From a virus: DNA of 64,000 nt. Location: the IMG/VR virus record IMGVR_UViG_3300042511_000879, positions 62,001-126,000 of that record; one strand, written 5' to 3'. The notes under the pieces are model-generated. The model had not been told where the DNA came from. It saw nothing but the letters and a program-made list of their open reading frames with translations, and searched no databases. Both the position numbers and the translations under genes were made by a program. Positions 53,145-60,396 of the stretch are shown here, piece after piece (position 1 is the stretch's first letter; the number at the start of each line of letters is the position of its first letter).

Positions 53145-54593
53145 AGTATATTTATTTTAGATTTATATTGAGTTATTCCAATTTGTTTCAGGGTAAACTT
53201 AAAGAACCTTTGAGTTAAGTGAAAAATTTTTATTCTGTAATTCAGACCGGGTGCACCCTCCTATTGCGTGGGAAAATTTGGGTTTCAATCATCAAAAAAA
53301 TGAAATAATCTACCAGAACGATTGAACCGTTGAGGCCGTTTGAAATACATAAAGTCACATTGAGGGACTATTGGGCGGCCCTCCCCTAGCCCTATTAATA
53401 CCTATTGGCACATCGGTCGTCACAGTATACTGAGCACTCTATTGGAGGTATCAGAATGGGTGTGTCCTTCCTGTAGATACTCTATATAATAACGGATGTA
53501 CACTATAGGGGTTTTTAAATATCGTATACTATTAGATAGAATAGTTCTCTTTTTAATTAGAATCCCTACAGCACGCCCCCACCCCGCCCCTTTGGGACTC
53601 TATGGGATAGAGGTCAATTTTATTTTTTTCTATAGGATTTTTTTGAGAGCTTAGAGACTTGGAGTACCTCAGAGAGGTGAGAGAGCGGTGAGTCACCCTA
53701 CCTTTCACCTTTGAGACTTGGATACTTCTTATATCCTCATAGGACCTATTAGTTTCAACGGGTTACTCTTTATTTCACAGTACACTTCGTGCCTGACACA
53801 GTACCCTCAGGTCAATCTGAGCCAACCATCGGTAATTGGTAACGGTCTTATTGGTTAATTATAGGTTCTTTATGTTTCTAGTAACGGTGATATCCATTCT
53901 ATCGGTCTCAATTGGTCTTTGGTCACCTTCCGGACCTGGGTAATTTTTTGGGTAGGGCAACATTGAAGTACTCTGAGGGTGGGATGGACCATTGGCTACC
54001 ATCGGAGGACCATCAGAGGACCATTGACGCTGGGAGGGTCTCTCAACATTGAGGTATTGATATTCCCGGACGGGGATAATTCGTCCACTTCTATGAAACA
54101 CATTTATCAAAGGTCTATATTAGTTAGGAAGTCTAGAGCTTTGATCCTACAGTCCTTTGAGAACCTCTAGACCTGGCTTTTATAAGGATCCACCCTGGGT
54201 GCTGACCGCTCCGTAGACCTGCCCAACCGGTATTGAGGGTCAATGCACACGTGCCCTAGAGTCCAGTGGTGACTGGAAGAGTCCTGCTCTACCCTAGTTA
54301 CCCTGTGTCTGTAGTGAACTATTAGTATTATTGTCATTCTTGTGCAGAGCACACCTGCATTGTGCAGGCATTGACCTGCATTGCCTATTGCAACAGTTGA
54401 TCAGTGCACTACAGGTAGATAGGTCTATTGCCCTTACAACAATATTGAGCCTATTGAGCATATTGAACCTTTGAGGACATTGAGTAATCATTGAATTGCA
54501 TTGATTATTGCTACAGGGCATTGAGCCGGGCATTGCTACAGGACATTGATCCTGGACATTGCGCCGGGCATTGATCTGGGGACATTGATCCTC
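53145..54593. other. 1.4 kb non-coding tract, GC-richer, with repeats
   Basis: No convincing gene is found on either strand. The tract has unusual base use compared with its AT-rich surroundings, with runs such as CCCCCACCCCGCCCC near 53575, repeated GAGACTTGGA (about 53653 and 53714), and frequent ATTG-containing elements that become a dense array at 54370-54615. It separates the minus-strand operons from the accessory island. Candidates are a replication origin, a partition or packaging site, or a structured RNA. Nothing visible distinguishes these. Confidence 0.5.
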
Positions 54594-54615
54594 CTATTTG
54601 AATCTGGGAGTATTG
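54370..54615. repeat. Degenerate ATTG repeat array
   Basis: About 20 ATTG cores occur in 245 bp. At the right end the unit is a 12-14 bp tandem repeat, GGACATTGATCC / GGGCATTGCGCC-like (cores at 54520, 54532, 54544, 54558, 54570, 54584 and 54612). The regular step suggests a protein-binding array. It abuts and enters the 3' end of the disordered-protein gene. Confidence 0.6.
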
Positions 54616-55298
54616 ATCCTGGGAGAGTTGAAACGGAGATTAGGCGCGGAGATACTCTTCTGTTTATAAGCTGGGCCTAGGTCCCTTTCTGGTGCCTTAT
54701 AAGGGGACATTGTATTTGTCTTGTCAAAACTTGTTATAGGGAATGGGGCTGGTTCCGATACCTTATTATTAGATGGGTCATATTGTTTTTGGCTAGTACG
54801 TTTTATAGGTGCACTATCTGGTTGTTTATTAACATTTGCGTTAGGGTCTCCATTATCGTGCCCGAAGTCACTATCTATAGAACCTCTATCTCCACCTGTA
54901 TTGTTTGCTATCATATTACCCATTTGTGCATCTATAAGAGATTCTTTAAACCCCTTAGAACGAGGTTGAGGTGTTTGAGCTATATCGGTTTCCTTAGTTG
55001 GTGTTTGGGCCTGATCGCTTGACGATAGTGTTTGTTTATCGTATTGGACATTTTGATTGGCTGGATTATTTTGCTTTCGGGCAGTATCTGAGGTTGCCTT
55101 ATTACCCTGTTGGGTTTGAGCATTAACATCACTTCCAGCCTTATTTATACCCGTTGCATCTATAGGAGATATTGAACTGTCTCCTGGGGATGGATTTAAA
55201 CTACTAGGAACTGATGAGGTATCTGTCTTATTAGAGGTTTGAGTCTTAGCAGCATTTACCCTATCGCTTATACTAATTTGAGTTAGACCTATCTTCAT
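54594..55298 (-). CDS. Low-complexity, disordered Ser/Asn/Gln/Thr-rich protein
   Basis: A 234-residue protein, dominated by Ser, Asn, Asp, Gln, Thr and Pro, without predicted folded domain. A short helix-like block occurs near 118-130 (FKESLIDAQMGNMIANN). The C-terminus repeats N-[ST]-P-R-[IF] and is encoded by the edge of the ATTG array. The frame is long for a GC-richer region, with an ATG at 55298 that overlaps the small 46-residue gene by 26 bp. It could be a linker or scaffold protein. Function unknown. Confidence 0.5.
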   Translation of the reverse strand: MKIGLTQISISDRVNAAKTQTSNKTDTSSVPSSLNPSPGDSSISPIDATGINKAGSDVNAQTQQGNKATSDTARKQNNPANQNVQYDKQTLSSSDQAQTPTKETDIAQTPQPRSKGFKESLIDAQMGNMIANNTGGDRGSIDSDFGHDNGDPNANVNKQPDSAPIKRTSQKQYDPSNNKVSEPAPFPITSFDKTNTMSPYKAPERDLGPAYKQKSISAPNLRFNSPRINTPRFK

Positions 55299-55413
55299 AT
55301 AGTTTTTCTAGTTCCATTTGGAGCTTTCTGATTTTTAGGAAGTTATTTGGATCCGTCATTTTAGTTTCCAATATCTCCTTGTTAAGTTGAGCAATACGTA
55401 ATCTGTTTTCCAT
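55273..55413 (-). CDS. Short 46-residue coiled-coil protein
   Basis: ATG at 55411-55413 opens MENRLRIAQLNKEILETK, ending EKLYEDRSNSN. It is entirely helical and amphipathic, with regular leucines and isoleucines. The stop overlaps the next gene start by 26 bp, a typical coupled pair. It lies 31 bp after the 143-residue gene. A dimerising or regulatory peptide is likely, nothing more can be said. Confidence 0.5.
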   Translation of the reverse strand: MENRLRIAQLNKEILETKMTDPNNFLKIRKLQMELEKLYEDRSNSN

Positions 55414-55444
55414 GATGATATGTGTTTAGGTTATACTCTATATA

Positions 55445-55876
55445 TTATGCTTCCATTGGAACTTGGTAAGGAACGTATGCTCTATCAGCCCAAGTTTTAG
55501 CTCCTACTGCGCTATATTGTGCTTGGTTATAAAGGTTTGTATTTCTATATAGTTGATTAATCGTACCTACTGTTAGGTTACCCATTATTAACTCATCCAT
55601 TAAGACTATTTTGTTCCCTTTACGGGCGAATAATGTTAGGTAATAATCTCCACCATCTGGGCAGAATTCAACTGTTTGTAAGGCACTTTTATTATAACCT
55701 GTGATGATTGATTCTGGGTAGGTCATGAAATATTCGTTTTCATAGTCTTTAGCATCTACTATGGTCATCCAACCCGCTTTACATTTTGTTATGAAACGGA
55801 ATTTACCTTTTGTGTTTGGAAAGGCTCCTAATACGTTTACTGTTCGTACGTCTGTTGTGTTTACTAAATTTGTCAT
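55445..55876 (-). CDS. Small soluble protein under its own promoter, unrecognised
   Basis: A 143-residue protein with a beta-rich first half (GKFRFITKCKAGWMTIVD) and a helical C-terminus (YNQAQYSAVGAKTWADRA). It is the first gene after the minus-strand promoter at 55900-55932, with leader ATTAAAACACACCATT. It is divergent from the plus-strand unit starting at 55996. No family recognised. Confidence 0.5.
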   Translation of the reverse strand: MTNLVNTTDVRTVNVLGAFPNTKGKFRFITKCKAGWMTIVDAKDYENEYFMTYPESIITGYNKSALQTVEFCPDGGDYYLTLFARKGNKIVLMDELIMGNLTVGTINQLYRNTNLYNQAQYSAVGAKTWADRAYVPYQVPMEA

Positions 55877-55899
55877 AATGGTGTGTTTTAATTAGATAT

Positions 55900-55932
55900 G
55901 TAAATATAATCATTATTTGTGATTCCGGAAAC
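55900..55932 (-). promoter_or_regulatory. Promoter, GTTTC-N19-TATATTTAC
   Basis: GTTTC (928-932) and TATATTTAC (900-908) on the minus strand, 19 bp apart, driving the 55445-55876 gene and those behind it. A TTAATAAC element lies about 30 bp further upstream, as at other copies. Confidence 0.8.
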
Positions 55933-55995
55933 TGTTTGCGCAAGTATTTTCAGAAAGTTATTAACAATTGTTGTTCATAAGTTTTTTGAGAAACT

Positions 55996-56028
55996 GTTTC
56001 GGGATTCATATAAATTGATTATATTTAC
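55996..56028 (+). promoter_or_regulatory. Promoter, GTTTC-N19-TATATTTAC
   Basis: GTTTC (55996-56000), 19 bp, TATATTTAC (56020-56028) on the plus strand, back to back with the minus promoter at 55900-55932. No reading frame of useful length follows before the next promoter, so it seems to transcribe a non-coding RNA. Confidence 0.75.
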
Positions 56029-56033
56029 ATATG

Positions 56034-56196
56034 AAAAATAGCAAAATGACATAACGGGTTCGTATAGCACAAAGAATCGAGAGATTCGACACGGGCGGTC
56101 CTTTAAACCAGGGGAGGAAGAGTAGACTCCAGCTCGTCTTCTATTTAGAGGTCTGAAACGCCACTAGAAACTTTAACAAAAAATTAACATAAAATA
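56034..56196 (+). ncRNA. Candidate non-coding RNA between two promoters
   Basis: About 160 bases between the promoters at 55996 and 56197 hold no credible gene (the only ATG, at 56031, opens 7 codons). A hairpin with a GAGA tetraloop is visible (GAATC-GAGA-GATTC, 56074-56087). GGAGGAAGAG with CTCC and GAAGA with TCTTC give alternative stems around 56115-56140, and GGCG/CGCC could close 56094-56162. The region is GC-richer than its surroundings, which suits a structured RNA. Ends are estimated. Confidence 0.45.
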
Positions 56197-56229
56197 GTTT
56201 CGGTTCTTGAAACTATTGATTATATTTAC
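56197..56229 (+). promoter_or_regulatory. Promoter, GTTTC-N19-TATATTTAC
   Basis: GTTTC (56197-56201), 19 bp, TATATTTAC (56221-56229), then ATATCTAATTAAAACAAAGAA and the ATG at 56253. It transcribes the small membrane protein and probably the DUF932-like gene. Confidence 0.8.
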
Positions 56230-56252
56230 ATATCTAATTAAAACAAAGAACT

Positions 56253-56447
56253 ATGAAAATCACCATCAACATCCTTCCAGCCTTAGGTTCCCTAATCGCG
56301 TTCGGGCTTACGTATTCCTTATTAACTGGAACTCTTCAAAAATTCATACCATTCCATGGTACCCTTAATGAAATGACAACTACAATATGTCTATTTTGGA
56401 TAGGTACTCTTTTATTGTTCTGCTCATTCGAAAAATTTAACAAATAA
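56253..56447 (+). CDS. Small two-helix membrane protein
   Basis: A 64-residue hydrophobic protein with two spans at about 6-26 (ILPALGSLIAFGLTYSLLTG) and 41-59 (MTTTICLFWIGTLLLFCSF), joined by a short polar loop with Pro/His. It is the first gene of the plus-strand unit. Two-span phage proteins can be holins or host-membrane effectors, but no lysis gene lies nearby. Confidence 0.6.
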   Translation: MKITINILPALGSLIAFGLTYSLLTGTLQKFIPFHGTLNEMTTTICLFWIGTLLLFCSFEKFNK

Positions 56448-56496
56448 TACTGAAACAAAACCAATTTTTAATATATAAATCTAAAATCTTATAACT

Positions 56497-57633
56497 ATGG
56501 CAATTGCAACTCTTTCTAACACCTTAATTGAACAACGTAAAGTAGCTACATTGGAGGCTCAAAACCTTCGTAAAGTAGTACCATTCCGCGATATCAATTT
56601 AATAGATGGTGAATCTATCGAATATAATGGTCAAAAAATTAACCTTACACCTACTGCATTCAAAAATCTTTTAGGTCTATTAGGTATGAGTAACCAATTT
56701 GCTCAGAAATTCGAATCTCTCTTTACTAAAGAGGCTAAATCTCAGTTTATCAACACTATGAAAAATGCAATGGCATCTAATAGTGGTAAACTTTCTGAAG
56801 TAACCCTTGTACTTAACCCTATTAGTAAATCGGTAGTGGCTATCACCAAGAAAGATCAATTTGGTATATCTAACCAACAATTCATGGGAGTTGCTGAGAA
56901 TATCATAGATAACCACGGTATGAACGTAACAAACTGGTCAGTAGACCCAGGAACTGGTATTGTAACTATTAATGCATTTAATCCTAAAGCGAATTTCGCA
57001 GTTCAAGGTTTATCTGATGAGGTATTTACTGGAGGTGTTACTTTCAAAAATTCACCTAAAGATGGTTTCCAAGTTCTTCCTTATGTTAATCGTCAGTTTT
57101 GTACTAATGGTTTAACTACTGCGTTTGCTGAGGAGTCTTATACTCTTCAATCTTTGGACCAAGGTTCTATGGAAAAGTTCTTTGAAAATATGAACGAATT
57201 ACGTAAGAATAACTTTGCTCCTACTGGTTTTGCTGACCGTGTAAGAATGGCTCATAACACTCCTGCTTCCCTAAGCGAATTACAGTTTGCACATAACCTT
57301 ATTGAACCATATGCTGGAGAACGTTCTAACACTTGGATTCCTTATGCTGAAAACATGAATGCATTCTATAATGCTGGTTTTGATAACATATCTGGTCAAC
57401 AGATGAAACATGCTAAATCAAATACTTCTGTATGGGATGTTATCAATGGTGTTACTCACTTTGCAACCCATGGTGCTGGTATTATCGATACAGACATGCA
57501 AGACTATAATGCATCTGAATTAATGGTAAAATCTGGTAACCTATTCGGTAAAAAAGCTTTTGACCACGAAAATACTATGCCAGACCTTTTTAGAGGTAGA
57601 GACTTAGTACGTAGTGGTTCATTATTAAACTAA
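56497..57633 (+). CDS. DUF932-like protein
   Basis: A 378-residue soluble protein. The segment Y-V-N-R-Q-F-C-T-N-G-L (about 202-212) resembles the conserved R-x-V-C-x-N-x-L core of DUF932 proteins found on phages and plasmids. No catalytic motif is established for that family. Codon use and base composition look like well-expressed genes and a strong terminator follows at 57661-57690. Start and stop are clear. Role unknown, possibly DNA-related by family context. Confidence 0.5.
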   Translation: MAIATLSNTLIEQRKVATLEAQNLRKVVPFRDINLIDGESIEYNGQKINLTPTAFKNLLGLLGMSNQFAQKFESLFTKEAKSQFINTMKNAMASNSGKLSEVTLVLNPISKSVVAITKKDQFGISNQQFMGVAENIIDNHGMNVTNWSVDPGTGIVTINAFNPKANFAVQGLSDEVFTGGVTFKNSPKDGFQVLPYVNRQFCTNGLTTAFAEESYTLQSLDQGSMEKFFENMNELRKNNFAPTGFADRVRMAHNTPASLSELQFAHNLIEPYAGERSNTWIPYAENMNAFYNAGFDNISGQQMKHAKSNTSVWDVINGVTHFATHGAGIIDTDMQDYNASELMVKSGNLFGKKAFDHENTMPDLFRGRDLVRSGSLLN

Positions 57634-57660
57634 TATTTGGTAGTCTGCATATCGGAATTA

Positions 57661-57690
57661 AAGGGACCATTCTCACATAGGTCCCTTTTT
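57661..57690 (+). terminator. Rho-independent terminator
   Basis: AAGGGACC (57661-57668) pairs with GGTCCCTT (57680-57687) with an 11-base loop, followed by T residues, 27 bp after the DUF932-like stop. On the plus strand. Confidence 0.85.
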
Positions 57691-57734
57691 TATGTGAAAT
57701 TGTTAATAACTTTTTGAAAATAATTTGAAAAACT

Positions 57735-57767
57735 GTTTCCAGTGTCGTGGATATTGATTATATTTAC
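57735..57767 (+). promoter_or_regulatory. Promoter, GTTTC-N19-TATATTTAC
   Basis: GTTTC (57735-57739), 19 bp, TATATTTAC (57759-57767), preceded by a GTTAATAACTTTTTGA element about 35 bp upstream. It drives the 157-residue gene. Confidence 0.8.
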
Positions 57768-57793
57768 ATATCTAATTTTAACAAAGAAACACC

Positions 57794-58267
57794 ATGATGA
57801 CTCAAGCACAAATCACCGAACAAAACGAAATCGAATCTAAATTGGCTCATAACTACGAGTTGACTCACAGAGAGAATATGATTTTACTATATTCTGATTT
57901 TCATAAGGATGCCTACGGTTTCCGTCCTCGTACTATTAATGTATATGCCTTAACCACTGAGGAACTGGAGGCTGATTTTGACCGTTTCGAAGCGACATGT
58001 AAGATTAATAGACACGAAGAGGAAATGGCCGAAATGGAGGCTGATATCGCGTTCCGTGCCCTTATAACTAATACAATCGCTATAGGTGCAAACGATGAGG
58101 TTACTGCATTACGTTGGATCGCTGAAGGTGCTGTAGAAGATTATGGTTATGACTATGAGCATTTCCTTTGGAACCAAGGTATAGCATACTCTGCCTACGG
58201 TAAGGAGTTGGCTAAGAGATTTGCTCCTATCTGGGGTAAAGCTCTTCAAACCCAGAAAGTTGCATAA
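57794..58267 (+). CDS. Acidic protein in accessory island, unrecognised
   Basis: A 157-residue acidic protein, mostly helical, with central H-E-E-E-M-A-E-M-E-A-D. The ATG (two consecutive ATG codons) follows the promoter by 27 bp. The aromatic-rich C-terminal half (YDYEHFLWNQGIAYSAYG) may form a small domain. No family recognised. Confidence 0.45.
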   Translation: MMTQAQITEQNEIESKLAHNYELTHRENMILLYSDFHKDAYGFRPRTINVYALTTEELEADFDRFEATCKINRHEEEMAEMEADIAFRALITNTIAIGANDEVTALRWIAEGAVEDYGYDYEHFLWNQGIAYSAYGKELAKRFAPIWGKALQTQKVA

Positions 58268-58294
58268 ACTTTAACAAACTTTTAACATTTAAAA

Positions 58295-58327
58295 GTTTCC
58301 GGTTTCCACAATATTGATTATATTTAC
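58295..58327 (+). promoter_or_regulatory. Promoter, GTTTC-N19-TATATTTAC
   Basis: GTTTC (58295-58299), 19 bp, TATATTTAC (58319-58327). Transcribed leader ATATCTAATTAAAACACCACATT, ATG at 58351. It drives the RadA/KaiC-type ATPase. Confidence 0.8.
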
Positions 58328-58350
58328 ATATCTAATTAAAACACCACATT

Positions 58351-59460
58351 ATGAACAGACAATCTTACTTAATCCGCACACAACCTAACGAATTCATCGT
58401 TTTAGTAAACACGAAAAACCCAATTGACACCCTCTTAATCGAGCCTGGTCATTCAAAATATACTTGGGTCCAAAACCAAGACGCTAACCGTATTATCAAC
58501 ATCACCGAAACTGGTAGATGGACAAGTAATAAGGACTATAATAACGATTACGGAACCTCAACATCTAAACAACCTCAATCGGTTAACCCTTGTGCCCCTG
58601 TTGAGGTTACACTTACCAAATTAGACGACTTAAATATCGATGATTCCCTATTTACCAGCCTTCCAACTGGAACTATCTTTGACCAGTTTTGTTCAACTGA
58701 AGGTGGATTCTTACCTGGAACTAATATAATGGCTGCTGGAGCTCCTGGTGTCGGTAAAACAACAGTGCTATTAGAACTTCTATCTAAGCTATCTGCTCAA
58801 GGTAAACGGGTCTTATTTATATCTGCCGAAATGAACCAGATAGATATGGCACGTTACCTTAAAAGATTCCCACACTGGGGACAATTACCTATCCTTTTCC
58901 TATCTGACTACACTGAGTCTTGTCCAAAAGGAGTAATTGAAGGTGTACTTAACCAAGGATGGGACGTTGTCTTAACCGATTCATATACCGAAGTTAACGA
59001 TACCATCAAGGAGGAATGTAACATGACCAGAGGTAAAACCGAAAAATGGTTCCTAGACCTAATGACTCAGCATAATAAAGGTGGTAACAAGACGAAAACA
59101 TATACAACCTTCGTAACTATCCTGCAATTATCTAAAGGTGGTAATTTCGTTGGTTCTAATAAACTGAAACACATGACAACTGCGATGATGATGTTGGACT
59201 GGGACGGAAACGAAAACTCAGGTAGAAGGTTCATGGAGTTCTCTAAAAACAGAACAGGTCAAGTCGGTAAAAAACTATATTTCGAATTATCAGATGGTGT
59301 TTCCTTCGACGAAGGCCGATATACAAGAGACCTATTTAACGACGAGGTCCTAGCTGAGGAAAGAAAAGCCCTAACAGGAGAAAGTAATGCCTTCGACAAA
59401 CTATTCGGTTTCGACAAGGATGCCGTACCTGAGGAATTAAAAACCCTGGTAGAACTATAA
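58351..59460 (+). CDS. RecA-fold ATPase, RadA/KaiC-like
   Basis: A 369-residue P-loop protein. After a 100-residue N-terminal region comes the RecA-type core: Walker A G130-A-P-G-V-G-K-T-T138, then V-L-F-I-S-A-E, Walker B W-D-V-V-L-T-D210-S, and a Q-L-S-K-G-G-N-F-V-G-S-N-K-L-K-H loop. The order and spacing fit RadA/Sms or DnaB/KaiC-like ATPases. It has no zinc finger of the RadA type and no Lon-like domain. A role in replication or recombination is expected. Low confidence on the subfamily. Confidence 0.75.
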   Translation: MNRQSYLIRTQPNEFIVLVNTKNPIDTLLIEPGHSKYTWVQNQDANRIINITETGRWTSNKDYNNDYGTSTSKQPQSVNPCAPVEVTLTKLDDLNIDDSLFTSLPTGTIFDQFCSTEGGFLPGTNIMAAGAPGVGKTTVLLELLSKLSAQGKRVLFISAEMNQIDMARYLKRFPHWGQLPILFLSDYTESCPKGVIEGVLNQGWDVVLTDSYTEVNDTIKEECNMTRGKTEKWFLDLMTQHNKGGNKTKTYTTFVTILQLSKGGNFVGSNKLKHMTTAMMMLDWDGNENSGRRFMEFSKNRTGQVGKKLYFELSDGVSFDEGRYTRDLFNDEVLAEERKALTGESNAFDKLFGFDKDAVPEELKTLVEL

Positions 59461-59468
59461 CAAATATA

Positions 59469-59557
59469 CGGCTGGCAGCCGAAACTGCCTTAATTAGATA
59501 GAGATTTCCGGGAGTGTGGTGTTCCCGGAATTCTTGTATTCCGAGGCTGGCAGTTTC
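59469..59557 (+). promoter_or_regulatory. Nested hairpin structure downstream of the ATPase gene
   Basis: Three elements: CGGCT-GGC-AGCCG (59469-59481), a GAAACTGCC/GGCAGTTTC 9 bp outer stem (59481-59489 with 59549-59557) and an inner TTCCGGGA/TCCCGGAA stem (59506-59513 with 59523-59530). The 9-mer GGCTGGCAG occurs at both ends (59470 and 59545), so alternative pairings are possible. It may act as a 3' end structure, but no T-run follows the inner stem. Confidence 0.5.
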
Positions 59558-59752
59558 AAAATACCCGCTGGGGCAAGGGACGATTACCAATGGCCGGGCA
59601 AGGCAGAATTGTTTCACCCGCTGCGGCACTAGGAACTGGTAGAAATCTGGTGCTGGGCATGGTTTCGGTTGGTTTTTGTGGTGCCCAGGAGTGTGGAGAG
59701 GGTCCGGAGTGTCTCGGAGGGTGACCCAACTCGACGAGAGGTTTAAGGCCCA

Positions 59753-59812
59753 ATGAGGAACATTGAGGAACATGAAGGGGCCCTTAGAGGAACATTGAGG
59801 TGACATTGCGAG
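59753..59812 (+). repeat. ATTGAGG short repeats
   Basis: GGAACATTGAGG occurs twice (59757-59768 and 59789-59800), with a GGAACATGAAGG variant at 59767 and a TGACATTGCG at 59801. The core matches the ATTG elements of the 54.4 kb array. Confidence 0.55.
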
Positions 59813-60123
59813 CTTGGAGTGCCTGCTATATATCATTTTAATAAAAAAGGTAGAACTGGGGTACCTGGTTGGCTGGAGATTGAAAGGGGTTAGGGAGGGT
59901 TGGTAGGACCATAAGGGGCTTAGAATCTGGACAGGTATGGGGGTCAGGAGGGGTAGAAGGGTTCTTTATAGGGGGTTTATATCCTTATACTGTTATTCTT
60001 ATATCTGTATATCTATATAGAGGTTTAGATGTCTTAGATGTTTTTGTTTTAGGTTTATTAGATTTATTTCTTTTTTATTGTGGGGGAGGGGTGGATTCCG
60101 GACGTGCCGGACCTAAATAAAAA

Positions 60124-60144
60124 AGAGGACCTTTAGGGTCCTCT
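60124..60144 (-). terminator. Rho-independent terminator of the tagged-protein operon
   Basis: AGAGGACC (124-131) pairs with GGTCCTCT (137-144) with a 5-base loop, followed by T on the minus strand, 6 bp after the stop region of the 60151-60396 gene. Confidence 0.85.
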
Positions 60145-60150
60145 GTGTGG

Positions 60151-60396
60151 TTATTTTTGTATGTCTATAATATCGTATTTGTGGAAACCCTTTTCTATGT
60201 TCCGGATGGCAGCATCGATATCAGTATACTTGCCTTTCCACTGGGTTTCAAAATTACCTTTTACTGTAATTCCTTTAAATCCGTCTGGCGATGCACCTTG
60301 GATTGTTGTAGTGTCAAATGGTTTATCATAGATAATTTCAATTTGGTATTTACTGGATTCATTTAAGAACGCTTCAAAGGGTTTGATATGTTTCAT
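60151..60396 (-). CDS. Tagged protein 4: small candidate internal protein
   Basis: An 81-residue protein beginning MKHIKPFEAFLNE, the shared tag, then S. The rest is a small alpha/beta domain (IEIIYDKPFDTTTIQGASPD and a helix at the end). It overlaps the next upstream gene by 4 bp and is the last of an operon of three tagged genes. If Glu13 is cut, the mature body is about 68 residues. Function unknown. Confidence 0.55.
   Translation of the reverse strand: MKHIKPFEAFLNESSKYQIEIIYDKPFDTTTIQGASPDGFKGITVKGNFETQWKGKYTDIDAAIRNIEKGFHKYDIIDIQK

Larger units (their letters stand above)
59461..60123. other. Non-coding tract, GC-richer, G-rich on plus strand
   Basis: About 660 bp follow the ATPase gene without a credible gene. 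The first 100 bp fold into a nested hairpin (59469-59557). Further right are G-runs such as GGGGTTAGGGAGGG (about 59885), GGGGG/GGGG/GGG (59940-59962) and GGGGGAGGGG (60083-60092), which could form G-quadruplexes on the plus strand. ATTGAGG repeats occur at 59753-59812. It mirrors the tract at 53.1-54.6 kb on the other side of the island. Confidence 0.5.

Noticed and set aside
53859-54170. Overlapping 60-80 codon frames on both strands
   Set aside because: Starts are TTG or GTG, no leader or promoter fits, and composition differs from every real gene here. I treat the interval as non-coding.
54167-54533. Two overlapping minus-strand frames of 61 and 79 codons
   Set aside because: They translate repeat DNA (Cys/Asn-rich), lack start signals, and overlap each other in different frames.
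56031-56054. 7-codon frame (MKNSKMT) just after the promoter at 55996
   Set aside because: It would overlap the transcription start, so it would be leaderless. Too short to support as a leader peptide.
56041-56170. Possible tRNA or tRNA-like gene
   Set aside because: GGTTCG is present but there is no matching T-stem, anticodon arm or acceptor stem of 7 bp.
59336-59836. A 166-codon minus-strand open frame across the ATPase end and the non-coding tract
   Set aside because: It overlaps the 3' end of the well-supported plus-strand ATPase gene, has no leader or promoter, and its amino-acid make-up (many Pro, His, Arg, Cys) looks like translated GC-rich non-coding DNA.
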